Part shown: one piece after another, positions 57,499-64,000 of the stretch | How the letters are laid out: each line of letters begins with the position of its first letter | How positions within the stretch are numbered: position 1 is the first letter of the stretch | NCBI GenBank assembly: GCA_963663395.1 | Contig: OY760226.1 | Coordinates: 2,046,001-2,110,000, forward strand | Reading direction: 5' to 3' | Length of the DNA stretch: 64,000 nt | Origin: Azophilus sp963663395 | Lineage (GTDB): Bacteria > Pseudomonadota > Gammaproteobacteria > Pseudomonadales > Azotimanducaceae | Translations under genes and position numbers: made by a program | Notes under the pieces: generated by a model | What the model was told of the DNA's origin: nothing | The model's input: only the letters and a program-made list of their open reading frames with translations | Database searches by the model: none

Positions 57499-58085
57499 AT
57501 CTCGAGATCTCGCTAATCGACGAACGAAAATGGCCCTTCCACTATGCGCTTTTCGAAACTGTGTTTCCGGATCATGTGCATGCATCTATTTTGCGCTGGC
57601 TGGAGGCAACGCAGTTTTGGAAAGTCGCACGCACTGACTTCTATGAACAGTTCGAATTCTGCCTTGACCACGTAGTTGTGCCGCAACGAGTGAGATTTCT
57701 CGTCGAGTCTTCGTTCAAATCAGAGCTTCGCGTAATGATGGAGACTATTTTGGAGACAAAATTGTCACCACGCATTCGCGTGCTAGCGCACATGTTAGTT
57801 CCCGGTCAACACATTGCTATCCACAATGATATGAATGCCTTTGGTGAAAGTCATCGTCTTACCGTTCAAATCAACAGCGGCCTAAAAGAGTCTGACGGCG
57901 GGTATTTTTTGCTGTTTGGCTCAGCCGATGTGAGTGATGTACATAGGATTCTTAAGCCGATTAGCAATTCAGCTATCGCCTTCGCCATTTCTCCTGATTC
58001 GTATCATGCTGTGACTTCACAACACAGAGGTAGGCGCTTCACTTTAGTATTCTCTTTTTCAATGCTCGATGGCGAAGCTGCCTGA
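57495..58085 (+). CDS. 2OG-Fe(II) oxygenase of the RiPP cluster (YhhC-like)
   Basis: 196 residues with a double-stranded beta-helix iron site: His110-x-Asp112 in IHNDMN, distal His171 in SYHAVTS, and the 2-oxoglutarate Arg in RRFTLVFSF. The GESHRLTVQIN and DGGYFLLFGS strands fit the prolyl-4-hydroxylase-like branch. The GTG start overlaps the maturase stop, and the end overlaps the next gene by 17 bp. It most likely hydroxylates or otherwise oxidises the peptide after crosslinking. Confidence 0.88.
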   Translation: MNLEISLIDERKWPFHYALFETVFPDHVHASILRWLEATQFWKVARTDFYEQFEFCLDHVVVPQRVRFLVESSFKSELRVMMETILETKLSPRIRVLAHMLVPGQHIAIHNDMNAFGESHRLTVQINSGLKESDGGYFLLFGSADVSDVHRILKPISNSAIAFAISPDSYHAVTSQHRGRRFTLVFSFSMLDGEAA

Positions 58086-58920
58086 TTTCTTGTCGTCGTC
58101 ACTGATTAAGAACAGTGAAGATCCATGGCTTCCGGGTACAGAGAAGTTTTTGCTTCACTATGTAGAGGGCAAACTACTTCACCCGCGTGGCTTGGTGTTC
58201 GAAGACTACGGCACTGCCAAGTACCTACAGCAAGACCGCCGCGCGCCGCGTGACGTGGTCTTCAGTCTATCGAGGCTTCACAGACCAGTTGTCATTATTG
58301 AGCGTCTGCCACCTGAGTATTTTGCCAAGTACAGCGAAGTAGGCCTTTGCCAGCGCCGGTGGGGGCAACGAGATGACGACGACGTCGTTCAGACTATTAT
58401 CAAAGCTCTAGGCTATTTCGATTTCTGTCCCTCTCTAACGCCGATAGTCGACGCGTTCCTACGATGCGTCCACGTTGTGCAAGCTCCTGGAGCACACATC
58501 GACGTTAGTCATAGTGATCCGGTTGTTCCTTTGTCCGTCTTTGTTTCGGCACCGCCAAGACAAACACCTCACGGCGCTCTGAGAGTCTGCGAATCGCTCC
58601 TGCACGAGTGCATGCATTTGCAACTTTCAATTGTGGAGAAGCACGCATCATTGGTACGGCATCATAAACCGGTACTTCGTTCGCCTTGGAGACCTGACTT
58701 ACGTCCTCCAAGCGGATTACTTCATGGGATATACGTGTTTCGGGCGATATCAAAGTTCTTTCGGTGGATTGAATGTGTGACGGAAATTTTTCCGGATCTG
58801 GAATACGTCGAAAGACGCCAACAGGAAATCGCCACAGAGCTCGACATAGCACATTCCAGTCTCCGCGACTCAGACCTGACACCGGTTGGCCGCCTTTTGT
58901 TGAATATGCATGGCCGGTGA
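58069..58920 (+). CDS. Stand-alone alphaKG-HExxH-type peptide hydroxylase
   Basis: 283 residues. HECMH at 179-183 is an HExxH metal motif within LLHECMHLQLSIVEK, followed by SPWRPDLRPPSGLLHGIYVFRAISKFF. This second block (PWR-D-RP--GLLHG-Y) is characteristic of the HExxH domain fused to FxsB-type maturases, which has been shown to be an alpha-ketoglutarate-dependent peptide beta-hydroxylase with a fold unlike other 2OG oxygenases. Here the domain is a separate protein. The last gene of the operon, it ends at a hairpin shared with the convergent Sel1 gene. Confidence 0.85.
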   Translation: MAKLPDFLSSSLIKNSEDPWLPGTEKFLLHYVEGKLLHPRGLVFEDYGTAKYLQQDRRAPRDVVFSLSRLHRPVVIIERLPPEYFAKYSEVGLCQRRWGQRDDDDVVQTIIKALGYFDFCPSLTPIVDAFLRCVHVVQAPGAHIDVSHSDPVVPLSVFVSAPPRQTPHGALRVCESLLHECMHLQLSIVEKHASLVRHHKPVLRSPWRPDLRPPSGLLHGIYVFRAISKFFRWIECVTEIFPDLEYVERRQQEIATELDIAHSSLRDSDLTPVGRLLLNMHGR

Positions 58921-58939
58921 TCAAGTCCCTGATCACCGG
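58914..58939. terminator. Bidirectional hairpin between RiPP operon and Sel1 gene
   Basis: A perfect 10-bp stem, CCGGTGATCA (58914-58923) with TGATCACCGG (58930-58939), has a six-base loop and spans the stop codons of both converging genes. No U-tract; likely a bidirectional terminator or mRNA end stabiliser. Confidence 0.6.
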
Positions 58940-61122
58940 TATTGAATATGTGATAGAGCTACTTGTACGTCAGGGTGGCCGTTTCGGTCTAGCCTATGCT
59001 TCAGTTCTAGACGTACAGCTTCAGGATTGAGGACCTTTGGACCAATAATGATTTTTGAACCTGGAGCGAACAAAAATGGCTTCGTTTTAACATATAGTCT
59101 CGCGGGTGATTGTTTGTCTGCATGTACAGCTGTGGCAGAAATTGCAAACGGGGCCAACATCCTTACCTCTTCTTCATTGCTATATTCCTCGTGCTTATAT
59201 AGGTAGAGTACGTCACTCAAGATGGCACGTACAGTGAGGTTGATCTGGCTCCTGACAAACTCTGGGTCACTGACGGCTTTGGCAAGCCGTTCTCGGGCTT
59301 TTTGTATTTCAAAAAGGTGCCTGTTAAGGCACGATAGAGTTGATCTGATTCTGTCCTTGTCATACACGACTCTATACAAAGTCATTGAGACATCTGAGTT
59401 GTGCGTTTCACTCGCCGCCAATCCTGCGAATGCTTGCGTTTGGATCTCGCGTTCGTGCACGAAGGACTCAAACGGTAAGACGATACAAAACCCGCTACCG
59501 TCGTGTCCGTAGGCGCGCCACAAATCCAATCGATCCGATCTCAGGGTGAATGACCCTACATAGACCGAAAAAGCCAAAGGGGACAATGGCACAGTGTCCT
59601 GAAACAAGAACTCCTGCTTGTCGTGTGTTTTCGTCATGAGTTCTGGAAAAAAGTTTTGGATGTGCGTCGTTTCTGGGTTTTCTCCTAGGAGTAATATTTT
59701 GCCTTCCTGCGGGTCGTTTACATACGTTAGATTGTACAAGCGCAAGTGGTTTGATCGATCCAAATGTGAAGCATGGTTATCCCCACCAGGAGACGGCAAC
59801 ATGCTATGTAAGGTCTCTAAAGTGGTAAAATGCGCGATGCCGTTGGAAGCTTCGTGTATTGAAAGTGCGTGTTCTGACTTTATCTCCTTTACTGCACTTT
59901 GTAGTTTGTCGAATAGACGCAAGACATTCGATGTCTTCCGAGGGGTAATTAAACCCTTGGTATGGAGGTCGGCCAATTCTTGGGCCATGAAGGCCTTCTC
60001 GTGTCCTGCGCGTACAGCTTTTTGAGCCCAACTCTGAAATTGTGCAGCATCTTCATGGGTTCCTGCGGCTGTTCCATATGCGATCGCGGTACGATACATT
60101 GCGTCTGCATCGTTCTTTTCTGCAGCTCGGCTCTGCCATGAAAAGGCCTTCATGAGGCTCTTGCTTGCTCCAACACCCGTTGTGTAAAACTCGGATAGTT
60201 TCAACATTGCCTTGACGTCGCCGGCCTTCGCTGCGTGCTCCATATACTTACGGGCTCTCGGTGCGCTTTTTGACGTTCCACGGCCATCCAAATGCGCCAT
60301 AGCGAACTCGAAAATTATCTGCGACAGCGAAGATTTGAGATCATCTATTTTTTCTGGCTCCTTGTCCTGTTGACGATCGATTGCACTCCATACCGCGTCG
60401 GTAGCTTCTGATAACAATTCGAAATATTTCCGTTCGTCCTCAACCGTACCTATCCCATCTCGGTGCGCTTGCGCTACTAGCTGAATTGCCCGCGGTAGAT
60501 CCTCGGACGCAGAGTCCTCATCTGTCTCTGCGACCGCCATAGCATTTTTCGCTTCATGCATGGCATCAGTAGCGTATTTGAAGAACTTAGCGTCGCTCTT
60601 GATGGTTCCCTTTCCAGTTCTATACGCCTGAGCCAACTCCATTAGTGCGAATGGCGACTTTTGTCTCGCCATTTTTCTAGTCCAATGGAAGTAGAGATCT
60701 TCGTTGCGCTCTACGGAGGATCCACTTTGGTAGGCCTCTGCGAGGCTGAACATTGCCTCGGGATCTTCATCTTCTGCGGCGCGCTGCATCCAGCGGAAGT
60801 ACGCGGATTCATCTGGCGGAGTGCCAATGCCTTCCTTATGTGCGCGCGCAAGCAGCCACTTTGCTCCAAGTTCGGCACCTTCGTCCAACTCCGCTACTTG
60901 AGCTAGAATTTCAAAATGGCGGCGCGAATCAGGTTCGGTTCCGTAGCCTTCGCGATATGCCCACACTAGGTGCATCTTTGCGCGCAGCCAATTGCTCAGA
61001 TCTCTTGGCTTTTCCGGGCGCCGCTCTATCGCAACACTTCGACACTCTTGGAATTCTTTTGGTCCCCAGTCTTCGATGTCGACTGATTCGTATTGTGGTG
61101 ACGATTTCTCGGGCGAACTCAT
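58933..61122 (-). CDS. Sel1-repeat protein with DUF2971-like C-terminal domain
   Basis: 729 residues. Residues about 40-400 are Sel1-type alpha/alpha repeats (for example LLARAHKEGIGTPPDESAYFRWMQRAAE, SLAEAYQSGSSVERNEDLYFHWTRKMA, LSEFYTTGVGASKSLMKAFSWQSRAAEKND). Residues about 430-720 resemble DUF2971: IAHFTTLETLHSML, LYNLTYVNDPQEG, YVGSFTLRSDRLDLWRAYGHDGSGFCIVL, LYRVVYDKD. No signal peptide. It shares the low-GC composition of the RiPP genes but is on the opposite strand. It might be an accessory or target-binding protein, or unrelated island cargo. Confidence 0.82.
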   Translation of the reverse strand: MSSPEKSSPQYESVDIEDWGPKEFQECRSVAIERRPEKPRDLSNWLRAKMHLVWAYREGYGTEPDSRRHFEILAQVAELDEGAELGAKWLLARAHKEGIGTPPDESAYFRWMQRAAEDEDPEAMFSLAEAYQSGSSVERNEDLYFHWTRKMARQKSPFALMELAQAYRTGKGTIKSDAKFFKYATDAMHEAKNAMAVAETDEDSASEDLPRAIQLVAQAHRDGIGTVEDERKYFELLSEATDAVWSAIDRQQDKEPEKIDDLKSSLSQIIFEFAMAHLDGRGTSKSAPRARKYMEHAAKAGDVKAMLKLSEFYTTGVGASKSLMKAFSWQSRAAEKNDADAMYRTAIAYGTAAGTHEDAAQFQSWAQKAVRAGHEKAFMAQELADLHTKGLITPRKTSNVLRLFDKLQSAVKEIKSEHALSIHEASNGIAHFTTLETLHSMLPSPGGDNHASHLDRSNHLRLYNLTYVNDPQEGKILLLGENPETTHIQNFFPELMTKTHDKQEFLFQDTVPLSPLAFSVYVGSFTLRSDRLDLWRAYGHDGSGFCIVLPFESFVHEREIQTQAFAGLAASETHNSDVSMTLYRVVYDKDRIRSTLSCLNRHLFEIQKARERLAKAVSDPEFVRSQINLTVRAILSDVLYLYKHEEYSNEEEVRMLAPFAISATAVHADKQSPARLYVKTKPFLFAPGSKIIIGPKVLNPEAVRLELKHRLDRNGHPDVQVALSHIQYR

Positions 61123-61416
61123 ATTGATCGGTCTCAGTTTTTGGGTGTTGGCGTGTGTCCTTGACTATGGGCACATGGGTCGCTGGATGCTGCGAAGTGT
61201 ATCGTTTTCGTCCACTATTTCGAACCCGAGGCGTATCGGGGTTGCTTTGGCTCTTCGTTCGAGTAGTGGGTGTTTAAATTGCGAGTTCGTCATCGGCGGA
61301 GGTCGGCACCGCACGACACCTTTCATTGCCAGCGGCATCGTTCTATGGTGTGCGCTCTCGTCCATGGGGAGGGAAACAAAATTTTTTCCGTTGCACTGGC
61401 GCGCGGGCCGCTGGTC
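61123..61416. other. Intergenic right edge of the low-GC island
   Basis: About 290 bases upstream of the Sel1 gene and downstream of the SLC13 gene stop. No gene, transposase remnant, tRNA or direct-repeat boundary was recognised. Composition changes back to GC-rich close to 61,390. Confidence 0.4.
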
Positions 61417-63282
61417 TCAAAGATACAGCACGGACAACGCCCAGGTCAGCGTAATCAGCATCAAGACGATCAGCGGCACGCCGACCTTCACGAAATCCAG
61501 GAAGCGGTAGTTGCCGGCGCTCATGACCAGCAGGTTGGTCTGGTAGGCCATGGGTGTGGCATAGCTCAGATTGGCGCCGAACAGCACGGCGAGCACGAAG
61601 GGCTCCGGTGGCAGGCCGAGCTGGTGGGCGATGCCAATGGCGATGGGTGTGCCGATCACCGCGGCGGCGTTGTTGGAGACGATGTTGGTCAGGATCGCCA
61701 GCAGCAGCATCAGCCCGCCCACGATCATCGTCGGGCTGGCGCCGTGCATCGCGAACAGGAACAGCTCCGTGATGTACTGGGTGGCGCCGGTTTCGGTCAG
61801 GGCGCGCCCGAGGGCAAGGCTTGCGACCACCACGAAGAACACCGAGGGGCTGATGGCTCTCAGGCCCTCGGAGACGTTCAGGCAGCGGGTCAGCAGCATC
61901 ACCGCCACGCCGGCGACGGCGCTGACGGCGATGGGCAGGATGCCGGTGGCGGCCAGCACGATGACCATGGCAATGATGGCCAATGCGATCGGCGCCTTGC
62001 GCGTGCCCGGCAGAGCGATACTGGCGTCAAGGACCAGAAACTCCGTGCTCCGCTTCGCGGCCTGGATCCGATCGTGATCGCCCTGCACCAGGAGTACGTC
62101 TCCCGGCCGCAGGTTTACGTCCTCGATATCCCGCTGCGACTTCCAGATGGCCCGGCCCGCGCGGTGCAGGGCCAGCGGCATCAACTTGAAGCGGTCGATG
62201 AAGCGGGCGAAACGGAGGTTGGCGCGATCGAGCGGTGACCCGTAAACCACGGCAATCTCCGCGAGCATCTGGTTGTCGGCGAGGAACGGCTGCGCTTCGT
62301 CCTTCGACTGGCCCGGGCCGCGCAGGGTCGCTTTCAGCCGCTCCTCGTAGGCCTTCAGTCGCTGCGGGGTGTCGATGACGCGCAGCCGGTCGCCGCGCCT
62401 CAGGGTGACATCCGGGAGGGGCACGATGTAGGTGTTGCCGCGGCGGATGCTCCTGACGCGCATGTCGCCTTCCGTCATGGCCATTGCCTCGGCCAGGGTG
62501 CGGCCGATGGTCGGCGATTCGTCATTGAGGTGCAGCCGCGCTTCGAACAGGCGGTGCGATGGATCCGTGAGCGTGATTTCCCGTTTCGGCAGCAGGCGCG
62601 GGGCGATCAACCAGAGATACAGGATCGCCACGCCCGCGGCGATGGCCGCGGGATACACGAAATCGAACATGGCGAAGCGGCGCATGCCCAGGTCCGCGGC
62701 GACGCTCACCACCAGCAGGTTCGTGGATGTGCCGATGGTGGTGCCCATGCCGCCGATCAGGGTGGCCAGGCCCATGGGCATCAGCACGCCGCTGGGCGAA
62801 GTGGCGGTGCGCACGCAGACGCTGATGAGTATGGGCAGCAGCAGCACGACGATCGGGGTGTTGTTGATGACCGCGGATAGCGCCGCCGCCACCACCAGGG
62901 TGACCGCGAACGACAGGTAGGGAAGCTTGCCCCAGAAGCGGCTCAACAGCCGGCCGACCGGTTCCAGCGCGCCGGTACGAATTAGCCCCTGGCCCAGCAC
63001 CATCAAGGCGCAGACGGCGATCAGCGCCTCGTGCCCGAAGCCGGAGAAGAGTTCCACGGTGCGGAATCCCTCGAACGGAAACAGCGAGAAACCCAGTGCC
63101 AGCACGGCGAGCAGCCCGAGACTCGTCACCTCCAGGCGCGCCCGGTCGCGGCTGAACAGTGCCAGCGCCACCACCGTCGTGAGCATGGCGGCCAGTGCAT
63201 GCATGTTGGGGACTTCAGGCATGGCCAACTCTCCCAGGTAAAGGGCGGCGTCCTCGAAGGTGCCGGCGAAGTCTAACGCCAT
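61417..63282 (-). CDS. SLC13-family permease with TrkA-C domains
   Basis: 621 residues with two blocks of membrane helices flanking a soluble middle part. The first block has SAVINNTPIVVLLLPI and GGMGTTIGTSTNLLV (the divalent anion:sodium symporter signature). Residues about 240-400 contain two RCK/TrkA-C-like domains (EGDMRVRSIRRGNTYIVPLPDVTLRRGDRLRVI and LRPGDVLLVQGDHDRI). The second block repeats NIVSNNAAAVIGTPIA and LFGANLSYATPMAYQTNLLV. It likely transports sulfate or dicarboxylates. ATG 63282 follows GGGCGGAA. Confidence 0.92.
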   Translation of the reverse strand: MALDFAGTFEDAALYLGELAMPEVPNMHALAAMLTTVVALALFSRDRARLEVTSLGLLAVLALGFSLFPFEGFRTVELFSGFGHEALIAVCALMVLGQGLIRTGALEPVGRLLSRFWGKLPYLSFAVTLVVAAALSAVINNTPIVVLLLPILISVCVRTATSPSGVLMPMGLATLIGGMGTTIGTSTNLLVVSVAADLGMRRFAMFDFVYPAAIAAGVAILYLWLIAPRLLPKREITLTDPSHRLFEARLHLNDESPTIGRTLAEAMAMTEGDMRVRSIRRGNTYIVPLPDVTLRRGDRLRVIDTPQRLKAYEERLKATLRGPGQSKDEAQPFLADNQMLAEIAVVYGSPLDRANLRFARFIDRFKLMPLALHRAGRAIWKSQRDIEDVNLRPGDVLLVQGDHDRIQAAKRSTEFLVLDASIALPGTRKAPIALAIIAMVIVLAATGILPIAVSAVAGVAVMLLTRCLNVSEGLRAISPSVFFVVVASLALGRALTETGATQYITELFLFAMHGASPTMIVGGLMLLLAILTNIVSNNAAAVIGTPIAIGIAHQLGLPPEPFVLAVLFGANLSYATPMAYQTNLLVMSAGNYRFLDFVKVGVPLIVLMLITLTWALSVLYL

Positions 63283-63345
63283 TTCCGCCCGAACGCGCCT
63301 GGTAATCAAGGCCCGGATTCGGCTCCGGGGATAGCCGAAAACTCT

Positions 63346-63374
63346 TTGCCCGGCGCCCGCCGTTTCACTATCAT
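63346..63374 (+). promoter_or_regulatory. Sigma-70-like promoter upstream of thrS leader
   Basis: TTGCCC (63346-63351) and TATCAT (63369-63374) are spaced exactly 17 bp. A start near 63381 would place the leader-peptide ATG almost at the 5' end of the mRNA. Confidence 0.4.
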
Positions 63375-63382
63375 TGCCGCCC

Positions 63383-63457
63383 ATGCAAGTTCAGGCACGA
63401 GCCTTTTTCACCACGGCGACCACGCTCACTGTCAGCGAGGGCCGCTTGCGTGCGTGA
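63383..63457 (+). CDS. thrS leader peptide (threonine-rich)
   Basis: A 24-codon frame with a threonine cluster, FFTTATTLT (five Thr in nine codons), ending at TGA 63455-63457. The stop lies inside the loop of a perfect 10-bp hairpin, and a U-tracted terminator follows before thrS. Thr codons ahead of a threonyl-tRNA synthetase gene are the hallmark of ribosome-mediated attenuation. There is no obvious ribosome site; it may be nearly leaderless. Confidence 0.65.
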   Translation: MQVQARAFFTTATTLTVSEGRLRA

Positions 63458-63526
63458 TATGCAAGCGGCCTGAACGGGGCCGCCGCCGAATCAAACCCCG
63501 GAAGGCAGCGGCCACCGGGGTTTTTT
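63440..63526 (+). promoter_or_regulatory. Transcription attenuator of thrS
   Basis: Hairpin 1 is GGCCGCTTGC (63440-63449) with GCAAGCGGCC (63461-63470). The terminator stem AACCCCGG (63494-63501) with CCGGGGTT (63515-63522) runs into a T tract (63521-63526). GGCCGC near 63480 could pair instead with GCGGCC near 63508-63513 in the terminator loop, or GCGGCC of hairpin 1 with that GGCCGC, giving alternative folds as attenuation requires. Ribosome stalling at the Thr codons when charged tRNA-Thr is scarce would favour read-through. Confidence 0.6.
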
Positions 63527-63560
63527 CATTCCGGGCAGGGCAAAGAACAAAGGAACTTCG

Positions 63561-64000
63561 ATGGTCCCCTTGGAACACAGCGGCGAAGCGCCGATAGATG
63601 AAATCTACAGAATCCGCCACAGCCTGGCCCATGTGCTGGCCCAGGCCGTGCTCGAGATGCGGCCGGGTTCGACGCTGGGTTTCGGCCCTCCCATCAGGGA
63701 CGGGTTCTACTACGACTTCATCCTGAGCGAGGCGCTGACGGAAGAGGACTTTCCGGAACTCGAGCGCCGCATGAAGAAGATCCTCAAGAAACGGCAGCGT
63801 TTCTACCGTGAGGACCTCGATGCACAGGAGGCGCTCGCGCGCATCGATGAGATGGGCGAGCCCTACAAGCGCGAGTACGGGGCGGAACTGATCGAAAAGC
63901 AGGGGTTGTCCGGCCTCTCGTTCTACCGCAACGGGCCTTTCCTCGACATGTGCGAGGGTCCCCACGTCGAGGATACCGGCAAGATTCCCCGCAATGCGTT
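63561..64000 (+). CDS. thrS: Threonyl-tRNA synthetase, N-terminal part (runs off the window)
   Basis: 146 codons are visible. The editing-domain motifs are present: RHSLAHVLAQAV (HxxxH) near residue 19 and DMCEGPHV near 130, with GPPIRDGFYYDF between them. The usual N-terminal TGS domain of about 60 residues is missing, because the RHS motif starts only 18 residues after the Met. ATG 63561 is supported by AAGGAA before it and by the terminator ending at 63526, which leaves no room for a TGS-encoding extension. The catalytic domain lies beyond the window. Confidence 0.92.
   Translation, partial: MVPLEHSGEAPIDEIYRIRHSLAHVLAQAVLEMRPGSTLGFGPPIRDGFYYDFILSEALTEEDFPELERRMKKILKKRQRFYREDLDAQEALARIDEMGEPYKREYGAELIEKQGLSGLSFYRNGPFLDMCEGPHVEDTGKIPRNA

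Noticed and set aside
63432..63965. Minus-strand 177-codon frame over thrS
   Set aside because: Antisense to clear ThrS editing-domain motifs and crosses the attenuator.

Overview
The window is a GC-rich bacterial chromosome segment, with one clearly AT-richer stretch at about 54,970-61,400. The gene content suggests an uncultivated-type, free-living gammaproteobacterium: TonB-dependent receptors, a Rieske oxygenase, phytoene-dehydrogenase-like flavoproteins, a TPR-sulfotransferase, a LigE-type periplasmic DNA ligase, a LolCDE-like export operon and AcnA. The lineage is inference; there is no rRNA or tRNA gene to place it.

Layout. 1-2984 (-): the N-terminal part of a secreted protein built from 339-bp Calx-beta repeats. 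3446-10263 (+): an operon with a LolA-like periplasmic protein, three FtsX/MacB-type permeases and an ATPase, followed after a palindromic element by an outer-membrane barrel protein. 10461-30924: housekeeping and accessory genes, including two SDRs, a peroxiredoxin with an in-frame TGA at the catalytic cysteine position, an amidohydrolase, LigE, an AbrB/PemK toxin-antitoxin pair, an OstA-like protein, a PQQ-type sugar dehydrogenase, an ethanolamine-permease-like transporter, a beta-lactamase-fold hydrolase, a Uma2 protein, a cyclase plus gamma-glutamyltransferase pair, TPMT, aconitase and an AraC regulator.

31,072-44,174 looks like a catabolic region: a Rieske oxygenase, two TonB-dependent receptors (one frameshifted), two stand-alone NTF2/SnoaL-fold proteins (one with an in-frame TGA), an NTF2-AraC fusion regulator, a GcvT-family protein and two phytoene-desaturase-like oxidoreductases. 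44,250-54,970 holds a TPR-sulfotransferase, a propeller protein, an aspartyl hydroxylase-like protein, a membrane heme-type protein with a Tat-exported flavoprotein, a coupled trio (TIGR04076-like, aldo/keto reductase, NSS transporter) and a sterol reductase family protein.

54,971-61,416 is a compositionally distinct island carrying the most interesting system: a compact RiPP locus with a 66-residue precursor ending in three aromatic-x-Arg triads, a radical SAM/SPASM maturase, a 2OG-Fe(II) oxygenase and a stand-alone HExxH-type (alphaKG-HExxH) hydroxylase, all overlapping or tightly spaced. It faces a Sel1-repeat/DUF2971-like protein across a shared hairpin. The right end has an SLC13/TrkA-C permease and the start of thrS, preceded by a threonine-rich leader peptide and an attenuator.

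Two genes (peroxiredoxin and an NTF2-like protein) have full-length frames interrupted only by one TGA, each followed at suitable distance by a perfect stem-loop. This makes selenocysteine insertion a serious hypothesis for this genome, although no sel genes lie in the window.
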